NCBI GenBank assembly: GCA_023416745.1
Contig: JAEZHF010000051.1
Coordinates: 37,849-101,848, forward strand
DNA: 64,000 nt
Direction: 5' to 3'
Origin: Bacillota bacterium
GTDB lineage: Bacteria > Bacillota > Clostridia > Christensenellales > SZUA-584
Shown here in pieces: positions 24,231 to 32,167 of the stretch. A program made the position numbers and the translations under genes. Positions within the stretch are counted from its first letter, which is position 1, and each line of letters begins with the position of its first letter. A model generated the notes under the pieces. The model searched no databases and was not told the origin of the DNA. It was given only the letters and a program-made list of their open reading frames with translations.

Positions 24231-25370
24231 TCATGAGAACAGCCACCACTTGAGTATCCGCTCCAGCGCGTTGGAGAAGTCCAGTACGTCTACGTTATCC
24301 TTGGCTACCGCGTCCACGCGGCCGATCTCCTCGCCATCCAGCATGATTCGCAGGTACCCCAGTTTCTGCCCCTCCTCAATGGGGGCACTCACGTTTTCCA
24401 GCAGCACTAATTCCTTTTCCAGTGTGCCCTCCTTGCCCTTCTCGATCAGCGCCGAGAAATCGTCCGCAGCGTAAACATTGATGAACGGAGCGGAACCGCC
24501 CGCCACCGCCAGATTCTTCGCCAGCTGCTGCCCTTCCCGCACGATATTCTTGGCTGTGAAGCCCGCAAAGGCAAAATCAAACGCGGCTTTGGCGTCGTCA
24601 AAGCGAGTGCTGGAGTTTGCGGAGCCCAGTGACACAAATATGAACCGGCCACCGCTGCGCTTGACGGATGCTGCCAGACAGTATCCGGCCGTGGGCGTGG
24701 AGCCGGTTGCGAAACCATCCGTGCCCTCATAGAAGCGCACGAGCCGGTTCTGGTTCACCATTTCTGTTTCGCGTCCGTCCGGATGGACGTAATTCTCCAT
24801 GTAGATGCCGCTCCAAGTATAAAGCAGGTCGTACTTGGCCAGCTCCTGACAGACCGATGCCACATCGCGCGCGGTCATCGTCTTGTCCGAGCCCAGACCT
24901 GTCGCGTTGGTGAATCGGCCCTTGAGTCCCAGCACTTCCGCCTTCTTGTTCATCATGTCCACAAAGGCATCCTCGCTGCCCGCCACCTTTTCCGCCAGCG
25001 CTACTGTAGCGTCGTTGGCGCTGCACACCACCATGGCTTTGAGCAGGCTCTCAACGGGATGCGACGTGTTGACGTCCAAAAACACCTGTGTACCGCCCAT
25101 CGATGCGGCATGATCGCTGACTGTCACCGGCTCCGTCATCGATATGCGCCCCGTCTTCACCGCGTCGAATATCAACAGCATCGACATCGTTTTGACAACA
25201 CCCGCGCACTCCATCGGCTCGTCCGCATTCTTTTCGGACAGCACGTTTCCCGAGCCCGCGTCCACCAGTATCCATGCTTTCGCCTGGCACTCAAGGCCTT
25301 CCGCATTTACGGCCATCAGCGGTGCACACAGCGTGATGACGACCAGCATCACGATCAATATCTTTTTCAT
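24231..25370 (-). CDS. DacF/PBP5-like D-alanyl-D-alanine carboxypeptidase homolog lacking catalytic residues
   Basis: The 379-residue protein has a signal peptide (about residues 1-23), a peptidase S11 domain, a PBP5_C-like region and a C-terminal amphipathic anchor (ALERILKWWLF), so the overall fold is that of DacF/DacA. The active-site motifs are altered. The SxxK tetrad position reads GVVK (Gly57, Lys60) in ECAGVVKTM instead of the usual ASTTK-type sequence, and the KTG motif reads ATG (Ala221) in GTDGFATGSTPTAGYC. The SxN motif (Ser117-Ala-Asn119) is kept. The acyl-accepting serine and the KTG lysine are therefore both absent, so it is probably not a working carboxypeptidase. A structural or substrate-binding role is inferred. 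Confidence 0.85.
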   Translation of the reverse strand: MKKILIVMLVVITLCAPLMAVNAEGLECQAKAWILVDAGSGNVLSEKNADEPMECAGVVKTMSMLLIFDAVKTGRISMTEPVTVSDHAASMGGTQVFLDVNTSHPVESLLKAMVVCSANDATVALAEKVAGSEDAFVDMMNKKAEVLGLKGRFTNATGLGSDKTMTARDVASVCQELAKYDLLYTWSGIYMENYVHPDGRETEMVNQNRLVRFYEGTDGFATGSTPTAGYCLAASVKRSGGRFIFVSLGSANSSTRFDDAKAAFDFAFAGFTAKNIVREGQQLAKNLAVAGGSAPFINVYAADDFSALIEKGKEGTLEKELVLLENVSAPIEEGQKLGYLRIMLDGEEIGRVDAVAKDNVDVLDFSNALERILKWWLFS

Positions 25371-25488
25371 ATTCCCTACCTCTTAATAATGCTTTTTTGT
25401 TAGTTTCTCCCGAAGAAATGAGACTATTCTGATTGGGGAACTTCTTCTGAATGCCGCCAGTTTTTACAAACTGTTCATCGGCAATATG

Positions 25489-25517
25489 TTGAATACTGGA
25501 TATTGACTGTATATAAT
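25489..25517 (+). promoter_or_regulatory. Promoter that places transcription start on the ATG (leaderless)
   Basis: -35 TTGAAT (25489-25494), a 17-bp spacer, and a perfect -10 TATAAT (25512-25517). Six bases later comes the ATG of the NlpC/P60 lipoprotein at 25524, which is where position +1 would fall. No ribosome binding site is present upstream of that ATG. Confidence 0.65.
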
Positions 25518-25523
25518 GATAGC

Positions 25524-26228
25524 ATGAAAGTATACAAAAAAATTCTGCCGGGTTTGGCTGCAATTGTATTTGCCCTATCGTTCCTCCTGACGGGATGCGC
25601 GCCCTCGCCGGAGGAAACCGAGCGGGAAACCAAATACTACGAACTAAAATATGCCGACGAGCCGGAGCCGGAAGGCAATGTGGCAAAGCTGCTCGAAGTG
25701 CTGGATGGTTGCGTGAGCGGACTATATATATTCGCCGGTCAAGGCAATCAGGTCACCCGCCCTTTTATCGACACGATGTATGACAAGTATCCCGATTATT
25801 TCTCGGACGGTCGCTTGGAATATTTTCAGCAGATCGCGGACGACGCAGAGCAAAACGGATGGAACTATCCCGATGACTACTCATGGGATTGCAGCGGCCT
25901 TTGGTGGTACGCCGCTTCCGATGTGCTGAACCTTTACGGCGAGCAGACCGACAGGACTGCGCATGATACCTATCACGATTACTGCACCCCCATCACCAAG
26001 GACGAACTGCGCCCCGGCGATATCGTCTTCATCGAAGGCGTGGACGGACGCATCACGCATATGGGCATTGTAGGCCGACACGGTTACATCTACGAAGCGG
26101 TCAGCGGCTTTTGCGGCGTCGTGCTCAAACGTACCATTGATAAGCGTGTGTACGACAATATCGTCAACGGCGGCGTATACGTGGGTACCAACTGGAACAA
26201 GTTCGGCAGGCCTAAGATATTTGAATAA
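25524..26228 (+). CDS. NlpC/P60-type lipoprotein endopeptidase
   Basis: A 234-residue exported lipoprotein: signal peptide with lipobox LLTGC (Cys25), an alpha-helical N-terminal part, and a C-terminal papain-like NlpC/P60 fold. The likely catalytic cysteine is in SWDCSGLWW, the histidine in ITHMGIVG, and the supporting segment LRPGDIVFIEG is typical. Such enzymes usually cut peptide stems of peptidoglycan. The start at 25524 is the first residue before the signal peptide; an upstream in-frame TTG at 25503 lies inside the promoter. It is divergent from the DacF-like gene, so both wall-related genes share one intergenic region. Confidence 0.8.
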   Translation: MKVYKKILPGLAAIVFALSFLLTGCAPSPEETERETKYYELKYADEPEPEGNVAKLLEVLDGCVSGLYIFAGQGNQVTRPFIDTMYDKYPDYFSDGRLEYFQQIADDAEQNGWNYPDDYSWDCSGLWWYAASDVLNLYGEQTDRTAHDTYHDYCTPITKDELRPGDIVFIEGVDGRITHMGIVGRHGYIYEAVSGFCGVVLKRTIDKRVYDNIVNGGVYVGTNWNKFGRPKIFE

Positions 26229-26254
26229 GGCTGTATGCTCAGAGTTGAAAACTT

Positions 26255-26291
26255 AAAAGCGAGCGGATATGTGATGTGTCCGCTCGCTTTT
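26255..26291. terminator. Bidirectional intrinsic terminator
   Basis: A perfect 13-bp stem, AAAAGCGAGCGGA paired with TCCGCTCGCTTTT, around an 11-nt loop with flanking A and T runs. It ends both the NlpC/P60 gene (plus) and deoB-pnp (minus). Confidence 0.9.
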
Positions 26292-26309
26292 TGCTTGACA
26301 GTCCTTATG

Positions 26310-27125
26310 TTAAAGCTGTTCTATGAACCCGTCAATCAACGCGCCGATACGCCCTGCCGCAATGCGTCCCGTCTCCATCACCTCGGTATGCGTCAGCGGT
26401 TGGTTCAATATGCCCGCTGCCATGTTGGTGATGCAGGACAGCGCCGCCGAAGCGACACCCGCGTGGGCCGCGGTGATGATCTCCGGCACGGACGACATGC
26501 CCACCGCATCCGCGCCCATGATGCGCAACGCCTTGATCTCAGCCGGTGTCTCATATGCCGGACCCTTCATCATCGCGTAGACGCCCGACTGAACCTCGAT
26601 GCCCTTCTTCTCCGCCGCATTTTTCAGCGCGGCCACCAGATCCTTGCTGTATGCGAACGACATGTCAGGGAAGCGTGGCCCGAACTCATCCAGATTGGCT
26701 CCCTCCAGCGGGCTGACAGAGGCGAAATTGATGTGATCTTCAATGATCATTATGTCTCCCGGCTTAAAACCCATGTTGACGCCGCCTGCCGCGTTGGTAA
26801 TCAGCAGCTTTTTGACACCCAGTTTGATGAGTGCGCGCAGCGGCATCACCGTCTCGGCGGCTGAGTAGCCTTCATAGCAGTGAACGCGTCCCTGCATGCA
26901 CACCAGTGATACACCATGCTTGCTGCCGAACACCAACCGCCCCGCGTGACCCGGAGCGGTGGACTGTGGAAAGCCCGGGATGTCCTTGTAGTCGATGATC
27001 TGCGCATCATCAAGCGTGTCGGCGTAATCGCCCAGGCCGCTTCCCAACACAATGCACAATGTTGGTCTGCTGTCGGTATGGCTGCTGAGGTAATTGTTCA
27101 CGCTGTTTATTCTGTCCAAAGTCAT
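26310..27125 (-). CDS. Purine-nucleoside phosphorylase (trimeric PNP)
   Basis: Splits inosine and guanosine (and deoxy forms) with phosphate. The 271-residue protein shows the trimeric class motifs LGSGLGDYAD, GHAGRLVFG, the phosphate/base site HCYEGYS, KGPAYETPAEI and ITNMAAGI. Its start overlaps the deoB stop by 4 bp (ATGA), so (deoxy)ribose-1-phosphate released by this enzyme can be converted by phosphopentomutase made from the same transcript. It could be named punA or deoD-like; I leave the symbol open. Confidence 0.94.
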   Translation of the reverse strand: MTLDRINSVNNYLSSHTDSRPTLCIVLGSGLGDYADTLDDAQIIDYKDIPGFPQSTAPGHAGRLVFGSKHGVSLVCMQGRVHCYEGYSAAETVMPLRALIKLGVKKLLITNAAGGVNMGFKPGDIMIIEDHINFASVSPLEGANLDEFGPRFPDMSFAYSKDLVAALKNAAEKKGIEVQSGVYAMMKGPAYETPAEIKALRIMGADAVGMSSVPEIITAAHAGVASAALSCITNMAAGILNQPLTHTEVMETGRIAAGRIGALIDGFIEQL

Positions 27126-28294
27126 TCTTTTCGCCCTCCCGTTATTTGCTGATAGAACGATGTCCCGAAGCGCTCGTGATCCAGTCCGAAGAACTCTGCC
27201 GCCGTGGCTGCAATGTCGGCGAAGGATTTTCTTACGCCGATGTTTGTGCCTGCGATCACCGAATTGCCGTAGCAGAGTACCGGTATGTATTCGCGTGAGT
27301 GATCAGTGCTGACCGTCGTGGGATCACAGCCGTGATCCGCCGTGAACACGGCGATGTCGGCAGGGCGCATGGCCGCCAGTATTTCCGGCACACGTGCATC
27401 CAGAGCCTCCAGCGCGTTTTTATATCCCTCCACGTTGTTGCGGTGTCCGTATAGCATATCGAAATCAACGAGATTGGTAAATATCAGCCCGTCGAAATCC
27501 TCCCGGATGTACTCGACGGTAGCCGTAATTCCCGAATCATTGTCCGTCGTGTGCTTGACCTTGGTGAGCCCCACACCCGCGAATATATCCTCGATCTTGC
27601 CTACACCCGCCACTTCAAGACCGGCTCCTTTTACAGCGGTCATTATGGTCTCACCCGGCGGCTCGAACGAAAAGTCGCGCCGGTTTTTAGTGCGTGCGAA
27701 ACTGCCCTCGGTGCCGGTAAACGGGCGGCAGATGACGCGCCCCACGGCCAGCGGCCCCACCAGCAGTTCACGGGCCTTGCGGCAAATCTTGTATTGCTCC
27801 TCGATGGGGATCACGTCCTCGTGCATGGCGATCTGAAATACGCTGTCCGCCGAGGTGTAGACGATCAAATCGCCCGTCCTCACGTGCTCCGCGCCCAGTT
27901 GCTTGATGATCTCGGTGCCGGACGCAGCGTAGTTGCCGATCGTCTTGCGCCCCACAGCCTGTTCAAATGCCGCGATGAAATCATTCGGGAAGCCGTTATG
28001 AAAGGTCGGAAATGGCTGCTCCATCACCAGCCCGGCGATCTCGAAATGCCCGCCTGTCGTGTCCTTGCCCATGAACTTTTCCGCAGCCTTGCCATACGCA
28101 CCGGTGATACCAGCGTCACACGGAAGATCCTTCATCAAGCAAAGCCCCAGCTTGCCTAAGTTGCTCAGCTTAATATCAGGATAAGCCTTGATGATGTGCC
28201 CCAGCGTGTCCGAGCCTTCGTCCCCGAACAGGCGTGCGTCCGGCATCTCACCGATGCCCACGCTGTCCATCACCACTATGATAAACTTTGCCAT
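27122..28294 (-). CDS. deoB: Phosphopentomutase
   Basis: DeoB interconverts (deoxy)ribose 1-phosphate and 5-phosphate, linking nucleoside breakdown to the pentose phosphate pathway. The 390-residue alkaline phosphatase-superfamily enzyme shows VVMDSVGIGEMPDA (metal-binding Asp), the phosphorylated-threonine region MGKDTTGGHFE, and TADHGCDPTTVSTDHSREYI. AGGAGG precedes the ATG. It is the first gene of deoB-pnp, with its own promoter placed across the trmD terminator. Confidence 0.96.
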   Translation of the reverse strand: MAKFIIVVMDSVGIGEMPDARLFGDEGSDTLGHIIKAYPDIKLSNLGKLGLCLMKDLPCDAGITGAYGKAAEKFMGKDTTGGHFEIAGLVMEQPFPTFHNGFPNDFIAAFEQAVGRKTIGNYAASGTEIIKQLGAEHVRTGDLIVYTSADSVFQIAMHEDVIPIEEQYKICRKARELLVGPLAVGRVICRPFTGTEGSFARTKNRRDFSFEPPGETIMTAVKGAGLEVAGVGKIEDIFAGVGLTKVKHTTDNDSGITATVEYIREDFDGLIFTNLVDFDMLYGHRNNVEGYKNALEALDARVPEILAAMRPADIAVFTADHGCDPTTVSTDHSREYIPVLCYGNSVIAGTNIGVRKSFADIAATAAEFFGLDHERFGTSFYQQITGGRKE

Positions 28295-28315
28295 TTACAC
28301 ATCCTCCTTTGCCTT

Positions 28316-28345
28316 ATTATAACACCAAAAAGAGCCGCCAGACAA
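28316..28345 (-). promoter_or_regulatory. Putative promoter for deoB-pnp, overlapping the trmD terminator
   Basis: Minus strand -35 TTGTCT (28340-28345), an 18-bp spacer, and a perfect -10 TATAAT (28316-28321). The -35 is in the loop of the upstream terminator hairpin. Confidence 0.5.
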
Positions 28346-28358
28346 CGGCAGCTCTTAT
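28327..28358 (-). terminator. Intrinsic terminator after trmD
   Basis: On the minus strand AAGAGCTGCCG pairs with TGGCGGCTCTT (about 10 bp) and is followed by TTTGG. It ends the long smc/ffh/rpsP/trmD cluster. Confidence 0.7.
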
Positions 28359-28374
28359 TTTACCTATTTGCGCA

Positions 28375-29109
28375 TTACGTCTCGTCGATGCGTGTGATGT
28401 ATTCAATATCTTTTCGCGACAGCCTTGCCTTGGACAGCAGATCAGGCCGCCGACGCGCGGTTTCCCGCAGCGAGGCCTCTCGCCGGAATTTCTCGATATT
28501 TGCGTGATGGCCGGAGATCAGCACATCAGGTACGGCTTCATCCTCCCACACCGCGGGGCGCGTGTACTGCGGGTATTCCAGCAGTCCGTTCGCGAACGAC
28601 TCGCCGATGGCCGACTCGTCGTTGCCCAGCACACCGTCGATATGACGGATGCACGCGTCGATCAACACCATCGCGGCCAGTTCGCCGCCCGTCAGCACGT
28701 AGTCGCCCACGGACACCTCCATGTCGATGTGCCGAGCTAATGCGCGCGCGTCTACGCCCTCGTAATGACCGCAGAGTATGTTGACGGTCTTGAACGAGGC
28801 CAGCTGCATCACCAGCGCGTGATTAAGCGGTTTGCCGCAGGGCGACATGTACACATTTATAAACGGGCGTTCACAGTGCGAGACAACGTTACGGAAGCAG
28901 GCGTCTACAGGTTCCGGCTTCATCACCATACCGGCGCCGCCGCCCAGCGGATAGTCGTCCGCTCGGCGGTGCTTATCCGTCGCAAAATCCCGAATGTCCG
29001 TTGTGGTGACGGAGATCAGTCCGGCGGATATTGCCCGCGCCCATATGCTGGACTCGCTGACAGACGCAAACATGCCGGTGAACAGCGTCAGCACGTTATA
29101 CGCCGTCAT
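28375..29109 (-). CDS. trmD: tRNA (guanine-N1-)-methyltransferase TrmD
   Basis: TrmD methylates G37 of tRNAs reading CUN, CCN and CGG, preventing frameshifts. The 244-residue SPOUT-fold enzyme shows LTLFTGMF, GGGAGMVMKPEPV, the knot segment LCGHYEGVDARAL and VLTGGELAAMVLID. Its start overlaps the end of rimM by 14 bp. It is the last gene of the rpsP-khpA-rimM-trmD run. Confidence 0.97.
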   Translation of the reverse strand: MTAYNVLTLFTGMFASVSESSIWARAISAGLISVTTTDIRDFATDKHRRADDYPLGGGAGMVMKPEPVDACFRNVVSHCERPFINVYMSPCGKPLNHALVMQLASFKTVNILCGHYEGVDARALARHIDMEVSVGDYVLTGGELAAMVLIDACIRHIDGVLGNDESAIGESFANGLLEYPQYTRPAVWEDEAVPDVLISGHHANIEKFRREASLRETARRRPDLLSKARLSRKDIEYITRIDET

Positions 29110-29608
29110 ATACCGTCACCTCCTCAAGAGCCTGTGCGTTAACGCGCAATACGCCCGCCTCCAGATCGACTTCCGTAATGACGCGCTTGATGGCCGGGAA
29201 CATGAAGCTCTTCTCGCCCTTCACCACGTACACATCCGCCGCGCCGTGCTGCAGTATATCCTTCAGCACGCCCAGCTCCGCGTTGCTCTCGTCCACCACT
29301 TTGAGGCCGATCAAGTCGACGATGTAGTGTTCGCCCTCATCCGTGTCATCGAGGTCGCTGCGGCGCAGAAACAGCGGCAGGCCGGAAAGCGCCTCAGCAT
29401 CCGTGCGCGTCGAAACACCGCCCATAATAACGTAAACGAACGGCGCATCTGCGCGAATCACGGCGTAGCCAACTCGCCGAACCTCGCTGTCCTGCCGGAT
29501 AAACGCAAAGCCCCGGCGCTCGAACGCTTCAACATTGTCAGAATAAAGCCGCACTTTCAGCTGACCCTGAATACCGTGCGGCTTTAGTATCTTGCCGATT
29601 TCAATCAT
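29096..29608 (-). CDS. rimM: 16S rRNA processing protein RimM
   Basis: RimM aids 30S head assembly by binding S19. The 170 residues comprise the N-terminal RimM barrel (IGKILKPHGIQGQLKVRLY) and a PRC-barrel C-terminal domain (IGLKVVDESNAELGVLKDI). The ATG at 29608 overlaps the last 8 bases of khpA, and the far end overlaps trmD by 14 bp, so all three are translationally coupled. Confidence 0.95.
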   Translation of the reverse strand: MIEIGKILKPHGIQGQLKVRLYSDNVEAFERRGFAFIRQDSEVRRVGYAVIRADAPFVYVIMGGVSTRTDAEALSGLPLFLRRSDLDDTDEGEHYIVDLIGLKVVDESNAELGVLKDILQHGAADVYVVKGEKSFMFPAIKRVITEVDLEAGVLRVNAQALEEVTVYDGV

Positions 29609-29837
29609 GCTCGACGATTTCCACCACGTACTTTTTGCCGGACTGCGGCGTGGCCGCTTTGACAACGGTGCGGATGGCCTTGGCGATACGGCCCTGCTTG
29701 CCGATCACCTTGCCCATGTCCTCCCGCGCCACGGAAAGCTCAATGACGATCGTCTTATCGCTCTCGGTCTGTTTGAGCTTGACCTCTTCGGGCTTATCCA
29801 CCAGCGATTCCGCTATGTACTTTACAAGCTCTAACAT
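29601..29837 (-). CDS. khpA: KH-domain RNA-binding protein KhpA
   Basis: A 78-residue single KH domain protein with the RNA-gripping loop GKQG in MGKVIGKQGRIAKAIRTV. In Firmicutes it acts with KhpB in cell size control and small RNA binding. I prefer the ATG at 29837 because AGGTGG lies 5 nt upstream; a GTG 9 bp earlier, directly after the rpsP stop, is possible. It lies between rpsP and rimM, the conserved order. Confidence 0.93.
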   Translation of the reverse strand: MLELVKYIAESLVDKPEEVKLKQTESDKTIVIELSVAREDMGKVIGKQGRIAKAIRTVVKAATPQSGKKYVVEIVEHD

Positions 29838-29846
29838 ATCCGCCAC

Positions 29847-30086
29847 CTAAGAAAGAACGCCGTTCTTTTTCAGCAGCGAGCGAACCGTCTCCGTGGGCTG
29901 TGCCCCGTTCTTGATCCAGGACAGTACCTTGTCCCCATCAACAACGAATTTCTTGCTCATCGGGTCGTAGTTACCCAGCTCTTCAATGAAACGGCCGTCA
30001 CGCGGAGCGCGGGCGTCCGCCACAACGATACGGTAGAACGGGTCTTTCTTCGCGCCAATTCTCTTCAATCTGATCTTAACTGCCAT
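29847..30086 (-). CDS. rpsP: 30S ribosomal protein S16
   Basis: A 79-residue small-subunit protein starting MAVKIRLKRIGAKKDPFYRI and containing DGRFIEELGNYDP, both diagnostic. GGAGG lies 5 nt before the ATG at 30086, which rules out the longer in-frame start. It follows ffh in the SRP/ribosome cluster. Confidence 0.98.
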   Translation of the reverse strand: MAVKIRLKRIGAKKDPFYRIVVADARAPRDGRFIEELGNYDPMSKKFVVDGDKVLSWIKNGAQPTETVRSLLKKNGVLS

Positions 30087-30146
30087 AATTTCCTCCGAAA
30101 TATTATTTGTTTGAAGCCCTAGCAATTCACTGCCGAGACTTGCTTA

Positions 30147-31466
30147 TCAGAACGGCATGCCCAGCATGCCCTTTCTTCCTCGTTTGCCTGTCATGCCCTT
30201 CATCATCTTCATCATCTGTTCAAACTGCGTGAGCAGCCTGTTAACGTCCTGCACGTTGGTGCCGCTGCCCCGTGCGATGCGCTTCTTGCGGCTGCCGCCG
30301 ATAATCGCGGGTCTTCGCCGTTCCTCGGGCGTCATGGACTTGATGATGGCCTCGGTGCGCGCCATCTGCTTCTCGTCCAGCTGCACATTACCCAGTTTGT
30401 TGCCGCCCGGGATCATGCCCAGCATCTCCTGAAGTCCGCCCATCTTCTTAAGCTGCGCCATCTGGTCCAAAAAATCTTCCAATGTGAATTCAGCTTTGCG
30501 CAGCTTCTTTTCCAGCGCCGCCGCTTTCTCCACCTCAAAGCCCTGTTCCGCCTTCTCGATCAGCGACAAGACGTCTCCCATGCCAAGTATGCGGCCCGCC
30601 ATGCGGTCCGGGTGGAACACCTCCACGTCCGTCAGTTTCTCGCCCACGCCCGCGAACTTGATGGGCTTGCCGGTGACGGCCCTGACGGATATCGCCGCGC
30701 CGCCGCGCGTGTCGCCGTCCAGCTTGGTCAGCACCACGCCCGTCAGTTCCAGCTGTTCATTAAAGGCTGTGGCCGCGTTCACCGCATCCTGTCCCGTCAT
30801 CGCGTCTATCACCAGCAGCTTCTCGTGCGGTTTGACCGCTGCTGCCACGCGCTTGACCTCGTCCATCATCTCCGCATCAATGTGCAGGCGGCCCGCCGTG
30901 TCCAATATCACCACGTCCACCAGCTTGCGGTGCGCTTCCTCCAGCGCTTCTTTGGCCGTCTTCACCGGGTCCTGCGTGCCGCGTTCGAAGAACAGCGCAC
31001 CCGCCTGAGAGGCCACCACTTCCAGCTGCTTGATCGCCGCCGGTCGGTATATGTCCAGCGCCGCTAGCATCACGCTGCGGCCCTCTTTGATCCAAAGCTT
31101 CGCCAGTTTGCCGCACATCGTGGTTTTACCCGCGCCCTGCAAACCGCACATCATTACCATAGTGGGCGGATTGGCGGCAAAATGCACGCCCTCGTATCGC
31201 TCGCCCAGTGTCTGCACCAGCTCGTCACGGACGATCTTGATCACCTGCTGGCCGGGCGTTAAGCTTTCCAGCACCTCGTCACCCACGGCACGTTCGCCCA
31301 CTCGGTTCAAAAATTCTTTAACCACCTTGAAGTTGACGTCCGCTTCCAGCAGCACCAGCTTGATCTCGCGCAGTGCGGCCTTGACCTCAACCTCCGTCAG
31401 CTTGCCCCGGTTGGTCAGCTTGGAAAATATGTGTGAAAGTTTTTCCGAAAGACCTTCAAATGCCAT
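30147..31466 (-). CDS. ffh: Signal recognition particle protein Ffh
   Basis: Ffh binds 4.5S/6S-like SRP RNA and signal sequences and targets ribosomes to FtsY at the membrane. The 439 residues contain the N domain, the GTPase G domain (GLQGAGKTTMCGKLA, DTAGRLHID, TKLDGDTRGG) and a Met-rich M domain ending QFEQMMKMMKGMTGKRGRKG. It overlaps ylxM by 11 bp, the usual partner. The SRP RNA gene itself was not found in the window. Confidence 0.97.
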   Translation of the reverse strand: MAFEGLSEKLSHIFSKLTNRGKLTEVEVKAALREIKLVLLEADVNFKVVKEFLNRVGERAVGDEVLESLTPGQQVIKIVRDELVQTLGERYEGVHFAANPPTMVMMCGLQGAGKTTMCGKLAKLWIKEGRSVMLAALDIYRPAAIKQLEVVASQAGALFFERGTQDPVKTAKEALEEAHRKLVDVVILDTAGRLHIDAEMMDEVKRVAAAVKPHEKLLVIDAMTGQDAVNAATAFNEQLELTGVVLTKLDGDTRGGAAISVRAVTGKPIKFAGVGEKLTDVEVFHPDRMAGRILGMGDVLSLIEKAEQGFEVEKAAALEKKLRKAEFTLEDFLDQMAQLKKMGGLQEMLGMIPGGNKLGNVQLDEKQMARTEAIIKSMTPEERRRPAIIGGSRKKRIARGSGTNVQDVNRLLTQFEQMMKMMKGMTGKRGRKGMLGMPF

Positions 31467-31782
31467 CTTGTTGCTCCCATATATCGGATAGTTCGCTCAA
31501 TACTTCGTCCATTTGGCGCTGTCCGCTGCGTGCCTGCTCCAGCACTTCCAGCGTATTTTGCCGTTTGCGCGAAAGCCCCAATGCTTCTTCAAGCGACTGC
31601 AGCCGGACGCGCGCCTTGCCGATGCCGTCACGCGCGGCTTGCCGCGTGATGTGCATGACCTCCGCGATCTCCGCCAGCGAGTAGTCCTGATTGTAGTACA
31701 TATCGCACAGCTGCCGCTGTTTTTCCGTCAGCAGGCCTGCATAAGTGTCCAGCAGCAGCACCGTATCGAAATCCTTCTCCAT
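31456..31782 (-). CDS. ylxM: YlxM/UPF0122 family HTH protein of the SRP operon
   Basis: A 108-residue helix-turn-helix protein resembling sigma factor region 4 (LLTEKQRQLCDMYYNQDYSL, then MHITRQAARDGIGKARVRL). YlxM homologs stimulate the Ffh GTPase/SRP interplay in streptococci. The ATG at 31782 has AAGG 7 nt upstream; an earlier ATG at 31800 has no site. The stop lies inside ffh (11-bp overlap). It is the first gene after the hairpin-rich element that separates it from ftsY. Confidence 0.92.
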   Translation of the reverse strand: MEKDFDTVLLLDTYAGLLTEKQRQLCDMYYNQDYSLAEIAEVMHITRQAARDGIGKARVRLQSLEEALGLSRKRQNTLEVLEQARSGQRQMDEVLSELSDIWEQQDGI

Positions 31783-31894
31783 CTGCAGACCTTCATTCAT
31801 TTAATACTTTTGCACTATAGCATAAAAATAAAACACTGTAAAGCTAAAAAACTTTACAGCCTAAAAATATGTCCGCAAATGAATGTCTGCGATC

Positions 31895-32140
31895 TTGGAG
31901 GCGGCGCCTCCAAAACCTCCGCTACAGGGGCACGCCCCTGTAGCATCCTATCAGCCAAATGACCAACGGCATTTGGCGTATTTTATAAAAAGCACAATCG
32001 CCATTCACATTCCCTTCATCCTCCCGCAGAAAACACGATGAGCAAATCAACAAATGTATAAAAAATGACGTTAGGCATTTTTCTAATGGGATTTCAAGGG
32101 ATGCATCCCTTGAGCAGGGGCTTGAGGGCGGCGCCCTCAA
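31895..32140. repeat. Hairpin-rich inverted element (possible MITE or intergenic repeat)
   Basis: The 385-bp gap between ftsY and ylxM holds five palindromes: TTGGAGGC-ggc-GCCTCCAA (31895-31913), GCTACAGGGGC/GCCCCTGTAGC (31921-31944), GCCAAATG/CATTTGGC (31954-31977), TCAAGGGATGCATCCCTTGA (32094-32113) and TTGAGGGC-ggc-GCCCTCAA (32122-32140). The outer hairpins share the same stem size and GGC loop. Each end carries the same two-hairpin unit (an outer GGC-loop hairpin and an inner palindrome), in opposite orientation, around an AT-rich core of about 115 bp. No transposase or convincing coding frame is present. The class is not identified. Confidence 0.6.
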
Positions 32141-32167
32141 AGGGCTAATCTCTTGTATTGCACAGGC

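Noticed and set aside
25394..25428. Possible sigma-F/G-type promoter (GAATA ... GGGAGAAACTA, minus strand) before the DacF-like gene
   Set aside because: The spacing (about 14 bp) and -35 do not match the forespore consensus well enough; kept only as a thought because dacF is a sigma-F gene in Bacillus.
31922..32140. 72-codon minus-strand frame in the ftsY-ylxM gap
   Set aside because: It reads through the palindromes of the repeat element and has no ribosome binding site or recognisable domain.
31895..32140. Possible CRISPR array from clustered palindromes
   Set aside because: The hairpins are not regularly spaced direct repeats and there are no spacers of uniform length or cas genes.
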